Shown here piece by piece: positions 25,652 through 35,783 of a DNA stretch of 64,000 nucleotides. Position numbers and translations under genes: made by a program. The first letter of the stretch is position 1; each line of letters starts with the position of its first letter. A model generated the notes under the pieces. The model had not been told where the DNA came from and ran no database searches. It was given only the letters and a program-made list of their open reading frames with translations. The stretch is from Tengunoibacter tsumagoiensis (GTDB lineage: Bacteria; Chloroflexota; Ktedonobacteria; Ktedonobacterales; Ktedonobacteraceae), in contig NZ_BIFR01000001.1 in the NCBI RefSeq assembly GCF_003967535.1, forward strand, positions 177,493 through 241,492, given 5' to 3'.

Positions 25652-26921
25652 GCATACGCCTCTGGCGCGTCGTTCGCGTGGTCGAGATCTGTTCTGCCCT
25701 GGGTTTATAGCCTTGCTGCCGATTCTTCATACGCTGTCTAAGATGGCGCTCGCGTGTATCTTTAAATTCAAATGAGAGGCGGTGATAGAGAATCTCCCAT
25801 TCATCCAGAACTTTGACGCGATCATGGTGGGAGATGATACGCAAGCTCTCAGAGCCCATATGTGCTCGTAACTGGGCATCGCCTAAGATAATATCAATAT
25901 CATGCGCCAATTCATCGCTATCACCTGGTTGGAACAAGAACCCATTCTCGCCGTTATGAACCAATTCTGGAAGCGCATAGGCATTGGCTGCAATCACAGG
26001 CAATCCACATGCCATTGCTTCCATTGTCGCCAGGCTTTGAAGGTCTGCCTCCGAAGGGATCACAAACAGGTCGGCAGAACGACGAAGAGCCAGAAGATCA
26101 GCGTCACGCACAAAGCCAAGGAAGCTGACACGGTCCCCAATCTGTAACTGCTCTACCTGTTCTCGCAGTTCAGCTTCAGCCGGACCAGAGCTTACCAGAG
26201 CGACATGTGCGTTGCTCTTCAACTTCACCATCGCATCTAATAATACATCAATGCGTTTCTCTTCGCTCAGGCGATTCACATGCAGAATTAAAGGACGATC
26301 CTCAGGCAGGCCAAAACGCCTCAATACCTCTGGATCACGAGGACCCGGCGAGTAGGTTTTCAGGTCAACTCCATTAGAGATTGGAGCAGCAGGAGCCCGT
26401 AAACCATGCTCATATAATAAATTTAAGGCCGTCTGAGTGGGCGCTGTCACATATTCACAGCGATTACAAAAGGAGATTAAATAGGAGTAGGTGATGTTAT
26501 TAAAATGCTTGCCAAGGAATGGGTCCGAGCCCAAAGAACGGCTCAGATTTATCGGGAGATAGTGATTTGTGGCAATAACAGGCTTTCTTAAACCACCAGC
26601 AAGCAACTGAGCAATATTTCCCAGAACAATGGGAGAATGAATATGAATAATATCGGGATCGCTGCGCTTAATCAGGTTACGCACAGGCATAAAGGGCAGA
26701 AAAGGGATGCGCAGGTCTTTGTAGGTAGGCCACTCAAAGGAAGAGAAGCGATAGACGCGCACATTCTGCTCTATGCGACGAACGTCGCGAGCACCATAGC
26801 TGGGCGCAACGACCCAGACTTGATGCCCACGTTCAGCAAAATCAACCGCCAGACCGTGCGTGACGCTGGGAACGCCTCCAACCATCGGAGGATACTGGTC
26901 AGTGACAATCATTATACGCAT
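25596..26921 (-). CDS. GT4 family glycosyltransferase
   Basis: A 441-aa GT-B enzyme resembling mannosyl- or glucosyltransferases that act on membrane lipids. The N terminus MRIMIVTDQYPPMVGGVPSV, then IIHIHSP and the His-containing ATNHYLP loop are typical. The donor domain has LHVNRLSEEKRIDVLL and the acidic motif in MEAMACGLPVIAANAYALPE. A basic tail of about 50 residues (RQRMKNRQQG onward) may contact the membrane; its end sits on a duplicated 30-bp segment. Likely role: glycolipid synthesis, by family resemblance only. Confidence 0.85.
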   Translation of the reverse strand: MRIMIVTDQYPPMVGGVPSVTHGLAVDFAERGHQVWVVAPSYGARDVRRIEQNVRVYRFSSFEWPTYKDLRIPFLPFMPVRNLIKRSDPDIIHIHSPIVLGNIAQLLAGGLRKPVIATNHYLPINLSRSLGSDPFLGKHFNNITYSYLISFCNRCEYVTAPTQTALNLLYEHGLRAPAAPISNGVDLKTYSPGPRDPEVLRRFGLPEDRPLILHVNRLSEEKRIDVLLDAMVKLKSNAHVALVSSGPAEAELREQVEQLQIGDRVSFLGFVRDADLLALRRSADLFVIPSEADLQSLATMEAMACGLPVIAANAYALPELVHNGENGFLFQPGDSDELAHDIDIILGDAQLRAHMGSESLRIISHHDRVKVLDEWEILYHRLSFEFKDTRERHLRQRMKNRQQGYKPRAEQISTTRTTRQRRMQRTGDLKLDQPDPSYFDL

Positions 26922-26968
26922 GTCTACCGCTCACTTCTCTTCTTCCGAACCGTGTTCAGGCTAGCAGG

Positions 26969-27598
26969 CTACTCTCCAGTAGGAGCAGCAGAAGTCTCTG
27001 CCGGGGCAGCTGCCTCCGCCTCTTCCTCTCGGGTTGGGATCACTGTCGGAGGAGTTACCTTGACCACAGGTTCGTCAGGATCTGCTACTAATTTGTAGTT
27101 AGCTGGCAATGGAATATCACGAGCATAAAGGGTCGAATCGATCTCGTTTAAGACCGCAATATCCACATCCAGGCTTTCAACAATATCTGACGCTGTACAT
27201 TCGACTGGAAGAGCCTCTAAAAGAGGAAGCAGAACGCCACCCTCGTTTTTCACTCCCAATGCCGTACCAACAAAGTTCAATGGGATGTTCGCCGTAATAC
27301 GCTCTCCCAACGCCACACGCGTAAAGTCAACATGCAAGATATGACCCGTTGGGGCATGCTGTACATGACGGATCAGAGCCGTCTCTTCTTGCCCCTCGGG
27401 AAGATGCAAAGTCACAATATTACGTGAGCTATGGGAACGTTTCAAACGATCAAAGGCCACCGCATCGATTTGCAGCGCTTGCGGCGTTTCTTTGTGTCCA
27501 TAGATGTTTGCAGGGATGAGCCCCTTTCTCCGTAACTGCTTGTTGGCTTTCCCGACAGCTGTGCGTGGAGCTACATCCAATACAATTTTATCTGCCAT
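26969..27598 (-). CDS. rplY: 50S ribosomal protein bL25, CTC form
   Basis: A 209-aa bL25 of the longer general-stress (CTC) type that binds 5S rRNA. Features are MADKIVLDVAPRTAVGKANK, LRRKGLIPANIYG, then ALIRHVQHAPTGHILHVDF and the C-terminal TL5/CTC domain ending in an acidic Ala/Glu-rich tail. ATG 27598 is chosen over an upstream in-frame start because it matches the family N terminus. Confidence 0.93.
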   Translation of the reverse strand: MADKIVLDVAPRTAVGKANKQLRRKGLIPANIYGHKETPQALQIDAVAFDRLKRSHSSRNIVTLHLPEGQEETALIRHVQHAPTGHILHVDFTRVALGERITANIPLNFVGTALGVKNEGGVLLPLLEALPVECTASDIVESLDVDIAVLNEIDSTLYARDIPLPANYKLVADPDEPVVKVTPPTVIPTREEEAEAAAPAETSAAPTGE

Positions 27599-27704
27599 AG
27601 TACAGTATACCTCTTTCTCGTTTGATAGAGCCACTCCGACTCCAGAAGTCTGGGGTCCATGCTCTTAAAGATCAAGACCCCTGGAGGATTGTTCCTTGTG
27701 AGTA

Positions 27705-29465
27705 CTATCCCCTATTTCTTTGTACGTGAAAGAAGGCCAATAACGCTTCAGTTTCTAGCGTGTTGAGCACATCATTGGCCCGCAACCATCCCTTACGCGC
27801 AGCCCCTATACCATAACGTATAACGTCGATTCCCGCAAGCGAGTGAGCATCAGGGCCGATTGGGACTTTGATCCCTTTGTCACGAGCTTTACGGACCAGA
27901 TGCCAATCAAGATCCAGGCGCGAAGGATGGGCATTGATCTCGATGCAGACGCCATGGCGAGCCGCGGCTTCGATAACAGCCTCCATGTCGAGCTGATATC
28001 CCTCCCGACTTAAAAGAATGCGTCCCGTGGGATGTCCTATTATAGAAACGTATGGATTGGCAATAGCGCGTACCATGCGTTCAGTCTGTTCTTGTGGCGA
28101 CAGTTGAAAATTACTATGAATAGATGCGACGACAAAGTCAAGTTTAGCCAGGATATGATCAGGAAAATCAAGGGTGCCATCGCGGAGAATATCGCATTCC
28201 GTCCCTTTGAGGATGCGAAAACGTCCTGCAAACTCTTCGTTTAAACGATCAATCTCTTCTCCCTGCTTCATCAGATCGTCTTCCGAGAGTCCGCCAGCAT
28301 AAGCGGCAGCTTTGCTATGGTCGGTCAGGCCCAGATAGGAATAGCCACGCTCGATACAGGCCTCTGCCATCTCGCGAATGCTATTATGACCATCGCTCCA
28401 TGTGGAGTGGGCATGCAAAACGCCACGAATATCTTTCTCTTCTACAAGCGTGGGAAGCGTATGCTGAGCCGCAGCTTCGATCTCGCCCATATCCTCGCGC
28501 AGTTCGGGCTCCACATACTCCATACCCAGAGCTGCATAAATATCGGCCTCGGTCTGACAGGGGACGAGCTCCTCCTGCTCGCCATTGATTTTGAAGAGTC
28601 CATAGTCATTAATGGTCATGTTCATGCTCTGCGCACGACGACGCAGTGGAATATGATGCTCACGTGAACCCGTAAAATGATGCAATGTATAGGGAAATTG
28701 GCGATCGGCCACGACGCGCAGGTCCATTGCAATGCCGCTCCCCAGAATAACGCTCGATTTTGTCTCGCCTTTTCCTGTAATCGCTTTGACTGTGGGCTGT
28801 GTGGTAAAGAACTCCATGATCTTACGCCGAGCTTCTGGTCCAGCATCATCGGCTACGCTCACAACCATATCTATATCTTTGACGGTCTCTCGGCGACGAC
28901 GCAAGCTGCCAGCCACCTGATGGCGCACAATCTCAGGGAGCGTTGCCAGGGCCTCGTGAATTCTGGCCGCTTCTTCTTCAGCTACAGGATAAAGAAAACG
29001 ATCGGCATGTTCACTTAAAAAAGCAATTCCTTGCAGGATCTTGTCCTGCGTCTTTTTGCCAAATCCAGGCAGGACCGCCACACGATTCTCTTTGCAGGCC
29101 TGCTCCAATTCGGCCAGACTGGTGACCTTTACCTGCTCATAAATAGTGTTGATACGCTTGGGGCCCAGCCCGGGAATGCGCAGCATATCAAGCTTTACGG
29201 CAGGTGTATTCGCTACCAGTTCATCATAGAAAGCTATATGATCGGTCTCAACGGCCTCCTCAATGCGCTTGATAATAGTTGGACCCAGTCCAGGCGTGCC
29301 CTTGAGCTTTCCTTCTTTCACGAGTTGCTTGATATCTCCATCCAGGCTGTTGAGCGCACGAGCCCCATTCTCGTAAGCACGCAACTCAAAGACGCTGCTC
29401 CCCTCTTTAAGTGCGAGCAACTCCCCAATCCCTTCCAATAATTGCACGATCTGATTTTTATCCAT
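27705..29465 (-). CDS. polX: DNA polymerase/3'-5' exonuclease PolX
   Basis: A 586-aa family X polymerase fused to a PHP domain, used in gap-filling repair. Two helix-hairpin-helix motifs (GTPGLGPTIIKRI near 56-68 and IPGLGPKRI near 97-105) precede the nucleotidyltransferase signature GSLRRRRETVKDIDM (186-200), with catalytic Asp197 and Asp199 and the third Asp248 in MDLRVV. The PHP part (about 340 onward) has HAHSTWSDG, LTDHS, VASIHSN and GPDAHS metal-binding motifs. ATG 29465 is the start. Confidence 0.93.
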   Translation of the reverse strand: MDKNQIVQLLEGIGELLALKEGSSVFELRAYENGARALNSLDGDIKQLVKEGKLKGTPGLGPTIIKRIEEAVETDHIAFYDELVANTPAVKLDMLRIPGLGPKRINTIYEQVKVTSLAELEQACKENRVAVLPGFGKKTQDKILQGIAFLSEHADRFLYPVAEEEAARIHEALATLPEIVRHQVAGSLRRRRETVKDIDMVVSVADDAGPEARRKIMEFFTTQPTVKAITGKGETKSSVILGSGIAMDLRVVADRQFPYTLHHFTGSREHHIPLRRRAQSMNMTINDYGLFKINGEQEELVPCQTEADIYAALGMEYVEPELREDMGEIEAAAQHTLPTLVEEKDIRGVLHAHSTWSDGHNSIREMAEACIERGYSYLGLTDHSKAAAYAGGLSEDDLMKQGEEIDRLNEEFAGRFRILKGTECDILRDGTLDFPDHILAKLDFVVASIHSNFQLSPQEQTERMVRAIANPYVSIIGHPTGRILLSREGYQLDMEAVIEAAARHGVCIEINAHPSRLDLDWHLVRKARDKGIKVPIGPDAHSLAGIDVIRYGIGAARKGWLRANDVLNTLETEALLAFFHVQRNRG

Positions 29466-29499
29466 CAAAACGATCTACCTCATACATTCTCTTCAACTG

Positions 29500-29964
29500 T
29501 TAGACAGTAAGATCAAAAAATTCAGGAGGTTGCGCTATCACTTCAAAAGGATGGCGCCCCTTGAGATCACGGTTCAGGTAGCGCTTACAGTCAAAATGCA
29601 CCAGTAACCAGCAGTAGAGCTCTGTAGAAACAAACACAGCGTCCCATGGCTTCTCTTCTCCCATATCAAGTAAGCGATTGCACACAAAGCAGCGTCCCAT
29701 GCCAGCCTCGACGGCCTTCTCAAACCAGGTCGAGATAAACTGATGCATATCGTCAAGATTCATCATCTCGAGTGCTTCTTCGGGGTAGCCAAACAGGACG
29801 GGATCGGGGCACTCGCGAAAATCGCTACTGGCACGACTGAGTGCAATCAGTGGTGCCTTGATGGTGATTTTGACTTCGTCCTCCTCAGGTTCATCGCTCT
29901 CCATCACTACAGAAGTCAGCACCAGGCCTTCCCGCGCAAACCAGGCTAATAATTCATTTCGCAT
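29500..29964 (-). CDS. Conserved-looking hypothetical protein
   Basis: A 154-aa acidic soluble protein with Cys residues in RCFVCN (about 92-96) and further Cys at YCWLL and DCKRY that might bind metal. No family recognised. It lies 34 bp upstream of polX on the same strand, so the two are probably cotranscribed. The start region is unusual: AAGGT directly abuts ATG 29964. Confidence 0.6.
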   Translation of the reverse strand: MRNELLAWFAREGLVLTSVVMESDEPEEDEVKITIKAPLIALSRASSDFRECPDPVLFGYPEEALEMMNLDDMHQFISTWFEKAVEAGMGRCFVCNRLLDMGEEKPWDAVFVSTELYCWLLVHFDCKRYLNRDLKGRHPFEVIAQPPEFFDLTV

Positions 29965-30181
29965 ACCTTATTTTAGCAGATATTAGGACAAAAGCCCTAA
30001 TCGCAAACTACTTTAATGCCTCTGGCAAATGAGGTTATTCACATCGAAGCTGAAAACATTCTCTGGAAGATAAGGAGAGAGGAAGCGATGATCACTCCAT
30101 CCTGCTGCCATAGAAGCAATGGGGTAATCATCAGGGGTTTTATACAGATAGCGGAAAACTCATACGGTACCTTACAGACCT

Positions 30182-30400
30182 CTACACAGCACGCTTGAAA
30201 AATAAGTCCGAATTTTGACAATTGCTGGTATCAGTGCTTCCCGTCAATTCCCAGCCCTCTTCGACCAGGTTATCGATCAGGATATGTAAGCCTGGAATGG
30301 GAAGGCTTTGCAGATTCTTACCATCAACTGCCTGAACTGTTCGCTCGTTCTCGCCTTCACAAACGGTAACGACCATGTATTCCCATTTTTGCATGCTCAT
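30182..30400 (-). CDS. DUF4177-like small protein
   Basis: A 72-aa protein with the DUF4177 pattern KWEYMVVTV at the N terminus, LIDNLVEEGWELTG in the middle and DLFFKRAV at the end. Function unknown. A good GGAAGGAG site lies 5 nt upstream of ATG 30400. A paralogue is at 8580-8900. Nothing is seen in the 217 bp to the downstream gene. Confidence 0.7.
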   Translation of the reverse strand: MSMQKWEYMVVTVCEGENERTVQAVDGKNLQSLPIPGLHILIDNLVEEGWELTGSTDTSNCQNSDLFFKRAV

Positions 30401-30813
30401 AAGGCTCCTTCCAGTGTGCTGGGATTATCTTGCGGAGTGCAACAAAAAAATCCCGCTCAAGCTCTCTTTCTTTCTGTGTCTGACGATTCAGGTCATTCCA
30501 TGAGAAAGGAAAGCTTGTTTTACTCAACAAGGTGGAAGAAAAAGCTAGAAGCGTGCTATTGTTGACGCTTGCCCTAAATCCAAAATGATTTATGATGATA
30601 CACTATGCGACAACGCACTTCATCACTCTTTGTCTACGTTCTACATGGCCTTTTTTGGGGGACTATTCTCTTCTGTCATTATTAATGACGTCAATACAAC
30701 TGAGATGTCAATTTACGACCGATCGAAGGCAGATCAGTTGTCACAGGCTGAACAAATAAGATATAAAGAAGGGGTCTATTGTCCTCTTTTTATTGACACA
30801 AAGGCTTTTCATT
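30401..30813. other. Intergenic region before the chromate transporter pair
   Basis: About 410 bp without a supported gene. A possible -35 TTGACG lies near 30562, but no clear -10 follows at the right distance. An open frame here runs into the chromate transporter gene in another frame and is not believed. Confidence 0.4.
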
Positions 30814-31425
30814 ATGCAGACGGCACAAACACCTCAACTAAGCGCCTGGCAACTGTTCCGCATCTGGTCTGGCATTGGTCTTCAATCCTTTGGTGGCGGA
30901 GCCTCAACCTCGTATTTAATTCAACGCGAATTTTCAGTCAAGCGCACTTGTATAACGATGGAAGAATATCTTCATCTGTGGAATTTATGTATGTTTGCTC
31001 CAGGCATTAATCTTATCGCTCTGACAATCCTTATTGGCAAAAAGCTGGGCGGGTTCTGGGGTATGCTGCTCTCACTCCTGGGAATGCTTCTGCCCAGTTC
31101 GATTATTACTTGCCTGATTGCAGCTCTTTTTACGCAGGTTCGCGATCTGCATGCCACTCAATCTATATTGAAGGGGATCATTCCAGCTACCGGGGGGATT
31201 ATGCTCCTGGTCGGGCTACGCTTTAGTCTGCCACAATACAAACGTGCCAGACTGGAAGGTGGCCTGAGTCTCTTCTTTAGTCTGCTTCTCGTTCTGGTGT
31301 GTGCTGTGGCTCTGATTGTGGTGCAATTACCAGTCTTTATCGTTCTGCCTTCGGCGGGTCTCGCTGGCATTGTGCTCTTTACCAATCGCCACAACATCTT
31401 GCCTATCGAAGGGGGCAAACAATGA
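30814..31425 (+). CDS. Chromate transporter, CHR domain, first half
   Basis: A 203-aa half-size CHR-family membrane protein. It has WQLFRIWSGIGLQSFGGG at the N terminus, the conserved MFAPGINLIALTILIGKKLGG segment (shown here as one motif region near 70-90) and about five to six helices. In this family paired short CHR proteins with opposite topology export chromate. ATG 30814 is chosen over TTG 30793. Its stop overlaps the next start (ATGA at 31422-31425). Confidence 0.82.
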   Translation: MQTAQTPQLSAWQLFRIWSGIGLQSFGGGASTSYLIQREFSVKRTCITMEEYLHLWNLCMFAPGINLIALTILIGKKLGGFWGMLLSLLGMLLPSSIITCLIAALFTQVRDLHATQSILKGIIPATGGIMLLVGLRFSLPQYKRARLEGGLSLFFSLLLVLVCAVALIVVQLPVFIVLPSAGLAGIVLFTNRHNILPIEGGKQ

Positions 31426-31934
31426 TTGATCCTCTTCTCTATTTCCTTCTCTTCTTGAAGGCTTCTCTTCTCTCTTCGGGAGGCTTTAGTAATCTTCCCA
31501 GTTTACGGCAGGATCTGTTGGGGCTGCACTGGGCTAAAAATGCTGACTTTAGTCAATCGATAGCGATTGGACAGATCAGTCCAGGGCCCAATGGACTCTG
31601 GGTTATCAGTCTTGGCTATCTTACCTATGGCTGGGCTGGCGCACTGCTGGCCTTAATTGCGCTCACTATCCCGACGTTTTTTGTGCTGATCGTTGAGCGA
31701 GCGTATACGAGCATCGAGAAGCAGCGCTGGGTCCCTGGTCTGATGCGTGGCATCTCCCTGGCCGTGATTGCACTCACACTTACGGTTGTCTGGTCTCTCC
31801 TGAGCAATACTGGTGCAGATTGGAAGGCCTGGCTGATTATCGTTGGAGCAATTGCTCTTGCCGCAAGCCAGCGCATCAATCTCTTGATCATTCTCGGTAT
31901 CGCTGGCCTGGCCGGATATGTGCTGTACCGATAG
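31422..31934 (+). CDS. Chromate transporter, CHR domain, second half
   Basis: A 170-aa partner of the preceding CHR protein, with SSGGFSNLPSLRQDLL, IGQISPGPNGLWVISLGYLT and about five helices. GGGGG upstream and the 4-bp overlap with the first gene indicate coupled translation in a 1:1 pair. Chromate efflux is the family assignment; sulfate or another oxyanion is possible. A 17-bp hairpin at 31949-31992 closes the unit. Confidence 0.82.
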   Translation: MIDPLLYFLLFLKASLLSSGGFSNLPSLRQDLLGLHWAKNADFSQSIAIGQISPGPNGLWVISLGYLTYGWAGALLALIALTIPTFFVLIVERAYTSIEKQRWVPGLMRGISLAVIALTLTVVWSLLSNTGADWKAWLIIVGAIALAASQRINLLIILGIAGLAGYVLYR

Positions 31935-31948
31935 GGCACGATTATTAT

Positions 31949-31992
31949 TGTCCGGACTGGAAATGAAAGCGAGTCCATCTCCAGACCGGACA
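31949..31992. terminator. Hairpin between convergent genes
   Basis: 17-bp arms (31949-31965 and 31976-31992) with two mismatches and a 10-nt loop. It probably ends both the chromate pair and the DinB-family gene. Confidence 0.7.
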
Positions 31993-32009
31993 TATTGGTT
32001 GTTCTCTAG

Positions 32010-32504
32010 CTAGAGATCGATCGCAGTCAGACCATGCATACCAAGCGAGAATGAGAGTTCTCCACCATGGTGCAGATCATGTTCGAGCAGATGCCAGATT
32101 ACCCACTGGCGCGTGAAGACCTCTTCCTCACCAGTCTCTTCATCTACATCGCGCACCATCTCTTCTAAATCGGCAAGAGTCCAACGCTGTAAGGCCTCTT
32201 CAATCACTTTCCAGGTGATTTCAAGTCCACTTACCAGTTCCGCAGGAAACCTGGCGGGTTGGTCGGCGCGATCCCACCGACCAATTGCGACGAGCTGCTC
32301 ATCGCCCTCCTTCAAAACATAATAGAGCCATCGGGCACGCACCGCAACAATATGAGTCGCTATCATGCCAATGGAACGCAGGTCATCCCCCACACGGAAG
32401 GTCAGTTGCTCAGGTGAAAGTGGAGTAAGGGCGTGAATGAGATGGTTCTGGTAGACATCCCAGCCCTTGTACAAAGGTGCAAGCCCAGAAGGATGGTCGA
32501 TCAT
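32010..32504 (-). CDS. DinB/YfiT-family putative metal-dependent protein
   Basis: A 164-aa four-helix-bundle protein of the DinB superfamily. Metal-binding His candidates are in IATHIVAVRARW (about 50) and in WHLLEHDLHHGGE (about 139-151). Many family members are thiol-transfer enzymes, but the substrate here is unknown. Start ATG 32504. The following 288 bp to the GH1 gene contain nothing recognisable. Confidence 0.8.
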   Translation of the reverse strand: MIDHPSGLAPLYKGWDVYQNHLIHALTPLSPEQLTFRVGDDLRSIGMIATHIVAVRARWLYYVLKEGDEQLVAIGRWDRADQPARFPAELVSGLEITWKVIEEALQRWTLADLEEMVRDVDEETGEEEVFTRQWVIWHLLEHDLHHGGELSFSLGMHGLTAIDL

Positions 32505-32792
32505 GGATGTTTTTCCTCACTTTTTCTTTTTTCGCAAACCAATGAAAGATTGAGGGCACACACTGCCCGGTTGAACAAAGGATTTTATCCATATCTTTCC
32601 CTCCTTTCTCTGCTACAAGACGCCAGTTATATGATGAGTATATCATAGAGTCTGCCGGGCTCCTAGCCCTACCTCATTCTTCGCCTATTCGGAAGGCATC
32701 TTGGTACGGAGAATCTCACCCATCAAGAAGCCCAGCAGTGAGTCCCATTATAGTATCGGAAACGGCTCCGCACTATCGCTGCCTGGAGCTGC

Positions 32793-34025
32793 CTAAAAAC
32801 CGTTGGTGCGGGCAATCTGACCGAGATGATAGGCGCTTGGCTTGAGAATACGCTCCTGCGTTTTGCGATCTACCGCTATCAATCCAAAGGTTGGCAGATA
32901 GCCACTACTCCATTCAAAGTTGTCCATGGCAGACCAATAGGTATAACCAAGCACCTCGATACCATCCTGTAGGCAGGCTGCGATACCGCGTAATGCCTGC
33001 TCAATATAGGCTACACGGCGCGTATCATCGGTAGTTGAGAGGCCATTCTCGGTGACAAGAACGGGGATATTTGTCTTCTCACTGGCATAACGAACCGTAG
33101 CTTCCAGCGCCTGAGGCCAGAACTCATAGCCCATCTGTGTGAGCTCTACCCCCTCTTCTGATCCCAACGGCCCATCAGGACCAAATCTCTGCCGACTATA
33201 GGTCTGAACGCCTATAAAATCATCGCTATGGACCGCTTCTAGATAAACATCTATTAATTGATGGCGCATCCGAGCAGCCATCTCTTCACCACCTGGACCC
33301 GCCTGAATATCCTGCATTGCCAACGTCAGGCCAACTTTACAACCGGGTGCCACAGCCTTGATGGCCTGTGTGGCCTGCCGATGAGCCTCTAAAATAACCT
33401 CACGACCACGCTCGTCATCTGCATAGAGAAAGGGGGTAAATGTTGTCGCATCGCTGCCAACCTGACGTGCTGCGGCTTGATACCAGGCCAACTGCCGCTC
33501 TGCGCGGAGAGGAGGGTTAATGATAGCAGAGACTAAGGGGCCAATATTGACCTCGTTCATTGTACAGGCAACAGGGATCAGATCTCCTAGATGGGCCATG
33601 GCTCGTCCACAATAACGAGCAAATTTGGCCGGGGTCTCCGCCGACTCCCAACCTCCCGCAGCAGCCAGCCAACGAGGCGATGTAAAGTGATGAAAGGTGA
33701 CGAGCGGCGTAATACCGTGTTCATGGCAAGCCAGGAGTACTCTCCGATAATGCTCAAGTTCGGCAAACGAAAATTCACCCTCTTCTGGCTCGATACGTGC
33801 CCACTCGAGCGAGAAACGATACATGGTAAATCCTAGATCAGCCAATAGTCTGATATCATCTCGATAACGGTGATAATGATCACAGGCATCACCTGAGACA
33901 TCAGCATACGGTGTACCTGGAATATGCTCTATGACCCAGTTGTCATTGTAGTAATTGCCACCCTCCACTTGATGGGCGGCAGTTGCTGTTCCCCAGAGAA
34001 ATCCATGCGGAAAAGTAAACTCCAT
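32793..34025 (-). CDS. GH1 family beta-glucosidase
   Basis: A 410-aa (beta/alpha)8 retaining glycosidase that hydrolyses beta-linked glucosides or galactosides in the cytoplasm. The N-terminal signature FPHGFLWGTATAAHQVEGG is followed by the acid/base Glu158 in TMNEVN and the nucleophile Glu326 in LVTENGLS. It has no signal peptide. At 410 residues it is shorter than the usual 440-460. ATG 34025 is chosen because AGGAGA lies about 10 nt upstream; ATG 34034 abuts that site. Confidence 0.9.
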   Translation of the reverse strand: MEFTFPHGFLWGTATAAHQVEGGNYYNDNWVIEHIPGTPYADVSGDACDHYHRYRDDIRLLADLGFTMYRFSLEWARIEPEEGEFSFAELEHYRRVLLACHEHGITPLVTFHHFTSPRWLAAAGGWESAETPAKFARYCGRAMAHLGDLIPVACTMNEVNIGPLVSAIINPPLRAERQLAWYQAAARQVGSDATTFTPFLYADDERGREVILEAHRQATQAIKAVAPGCKVGLTLAMQDIQAGPGGEEMAARMRHQLIDVYLEAVHSDDFIGVQTYSRQRFGPDGPLGSEEGVELTQMGYEFWPQALEATVRYASEKTNIPVLVTENGLSTTDDTRRVAYIEQALRGIAACLQDGIEVLGYTYWSAMDNFEWSSGYLPTFGLIAVDRKTQERILKPSAYHLGQIARTNGF

Positions 34026-34273
34026 TGTCAGCATCTCCTGAGATTCTATAGTACCTTATATATCCTTGCTATATAGCAGAAGTTGGTTGGAGCATACCAT
34101 CTTTACCTCATCACTGTCAAAACGTTCTCTGGGATGAGGTAGAGAAATAAAAGAATGCTGAATAGTAACAGCAGGTCTGAAGCCGTCTCACATCCCGAAA
34201 ACACCCTCCTCTCTTCAGACACATGCTAAACTATGAGACAGGGCTGGCTCTATTCTCTTCGTGAAATGTGGTA

Positions 34274-34282
34274 TGCTACAAT
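34274..34282 (+). promoter_or_regulatory. Extended -10 promoter for rarA
   Basis: TGCTACAAT gives TGn plus TACAAT (34277-34282), about 45 bp before the first possible start codon. The rest of 34026-34328 shows no further feature. Confidence 0.4.
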
Positions 34283-34328
34283 AACGCGCCTCACAATCTC
34301 TACCCTGAATAACACCGAATAGACGTGA

Positions 34329-35777
34329 ATGTACGTTGCAGAAATAGAACGAAAAGTGGATATGGTACATCAAACATCACTCTTTGATGCGGAACCGGAA
34401 CACAATCCAACCGCACAGCCTAAAAATCAACCGCTCAATCCTCTTGCACCCGGCGAACCACTGGCTGCGCGCATGCGTCCACGCACACTGGATGAGATTG
34501 TGGGCCAGGAGCATCTCTTAGGGTCTGGTAAGATCTTACGCCGCATTATTGAGGGGGATAAGATTACTTCGATGATCTTCTGGGGCCCTCCTGGGAGTGG
34601 CAAAACAACATTGGCTGAGGTGATCGCCAATCATACCCATGCGCGTTTTGTCCGCCTGAGTGCGGTCTCGGCTGGTGTTGCGGATCTGCGCAAAACAATG
34701 GAAGAGGCGAAAAAATTTCGCTTTACAGGCAAACATACGATTCTATTTGTTGATGAGATCCACCGCTTCAATAAGGCTCAGCAGGATGCGATCCTCCCCC
34801 ATGTTGAGGGCGGCACTGTGACCCTGATCGGTGCTACGACCGAGAACCCCAGCTTTGAGGTCAATGCTGCACTTCTCTCTCGCTCACGCGTTTTTGTGCT
34901 CCATGGCCTCAATGAGGAGCAGATTGTCTCAATCCTGCATCGTGCGCTCACCGATAATGAACGTGGCCTGGGCAGATTACACGCTCTTCTGGACGACGAT
35001 GCGCTTCAGCAGATCGCTATCTATGCCAGCGGAGATGCTCGGACCGCACTGAATGTCTTAGAACTGGCAGTGCTTAGCCATAAGGTAGATGCCAGCGATG
35101 AGACACCTGTGCAGATTACGCTCCCCATGATTGAGGACGCAATGCAGCATCGTGCACTGCTCTATGATAAAGGCGGCGATCAGCACTACGATATGATCTC
35201 CGCACTGCATAAAGCTGTACGCGGCTCTGATCCCGATGGAAGTCTTTACTGGCTCATCCGTATGCTTGAAGCTGGCGAAGACCCGCTCTATCTAGCTCGC
35301 CGCGTGATTCGCATGGCCTCAGAGGATATTGGGCTCGCCGATCCACAGGCGCTCGGCATCTGTGTAGCGGCTCAACAGGCAGTGCATTTTGTAGGCATGC
35401 CTGAAGCAGGGGTTATTCTAGCCGAAGCTGTAGCATATCTGGCAACAGCACCCAAAAGCAACTCGGTCTATAATGCCTATAATCAGATCCGCGCAGAGAT
35501 CCTCAGCGGACATAATGATCCTGTTCCCCTCTGGATACGCAATGCTCCAACCAGCCTGATGAAGAATCTGGGCTATGGCAAGGAGTATAAGTATGCCCAT
35601 GACTACTATAAGGATATGTCCGTTGAGGACGCGGAACGTCCTCCTGTAGGCAAACTACAGGAATATCTCCCGGAAAGCCTGGTCGGCAGACGCTTCTTCG
35701 AACCAGGTCAACAAGGGAGAGAGGCCAGTGTCAAACGCTGGTTAGAGAAACGGAGAGAGGCTGAGCGTCCTGATTAA
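34329..35777 (+). CDS. rarA: Replication-associated recombination protein A (RarA/MgsA)
   Basis: An AAA+ clamp-loader-like ATPase of 482 aa that acts at stalled replication forks. It has [20 protein letters not shown], Walker A GPPGSGKT, Walker [11 protein letters not shown], sensor 1 [11 protein letters not shown] and a C-terminal MgsA tetramerisation domain ([20 protein letters not shown]). The start is uncertain: ATG 34329 is the longest, while ATG 34362 ([11 protein letters not shown]) matches family N termini better. Neither has a strong ribosome site. Confidence 0.93.
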   Translation: MYVAEIERKVDMVHQTSLFDAEPEHNPTAQPKNQPLNPLAPGEPLAARMRPRTLDEIVGQEHLLGSGKILRRIIEGDKITSMIFWGPPGSGKTTLAEVIANHTHARFVRLSAVSAGVADLRKTMEEAKKFRFTGKHTILFVDEIHRFNKAQQDAILPHVEGGTVTLIGATTENPSFEVNAALLSRSRVFVLHGLNEEQIVSILHRALTDNERGLGRLHALLDDDALQQIAIYASGDARTALNVLELAVLSHKVDASDETPVQITLPMIEDAMQHRALLYDKGGDQHYDMISALHKAVRGSDPDGSLYWLIRMLEAGEDPLYLARRVIRMASEDIGLADPQALGICVAAQQAVHFVGMPEAGVILAEAVAYLATAPKSNSVYNAYNQIRAEILSGHNDPVPLWIRNAPTSLMKNLGYGKEYKYAHDYYKDMSVEDAERPPVGKLQEYLPESLVGRRFFEPGQQGREASVKRWLEKRREAERPD

Positions 35778-35783
35778 ACAGAC

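Noticed and set aside
30585..31010. 141-codon plus-strand frame before and across the chromate transporter start
   Set aside because: It overlaps the well-supported CHR gene in another frame and has no family resemblance.
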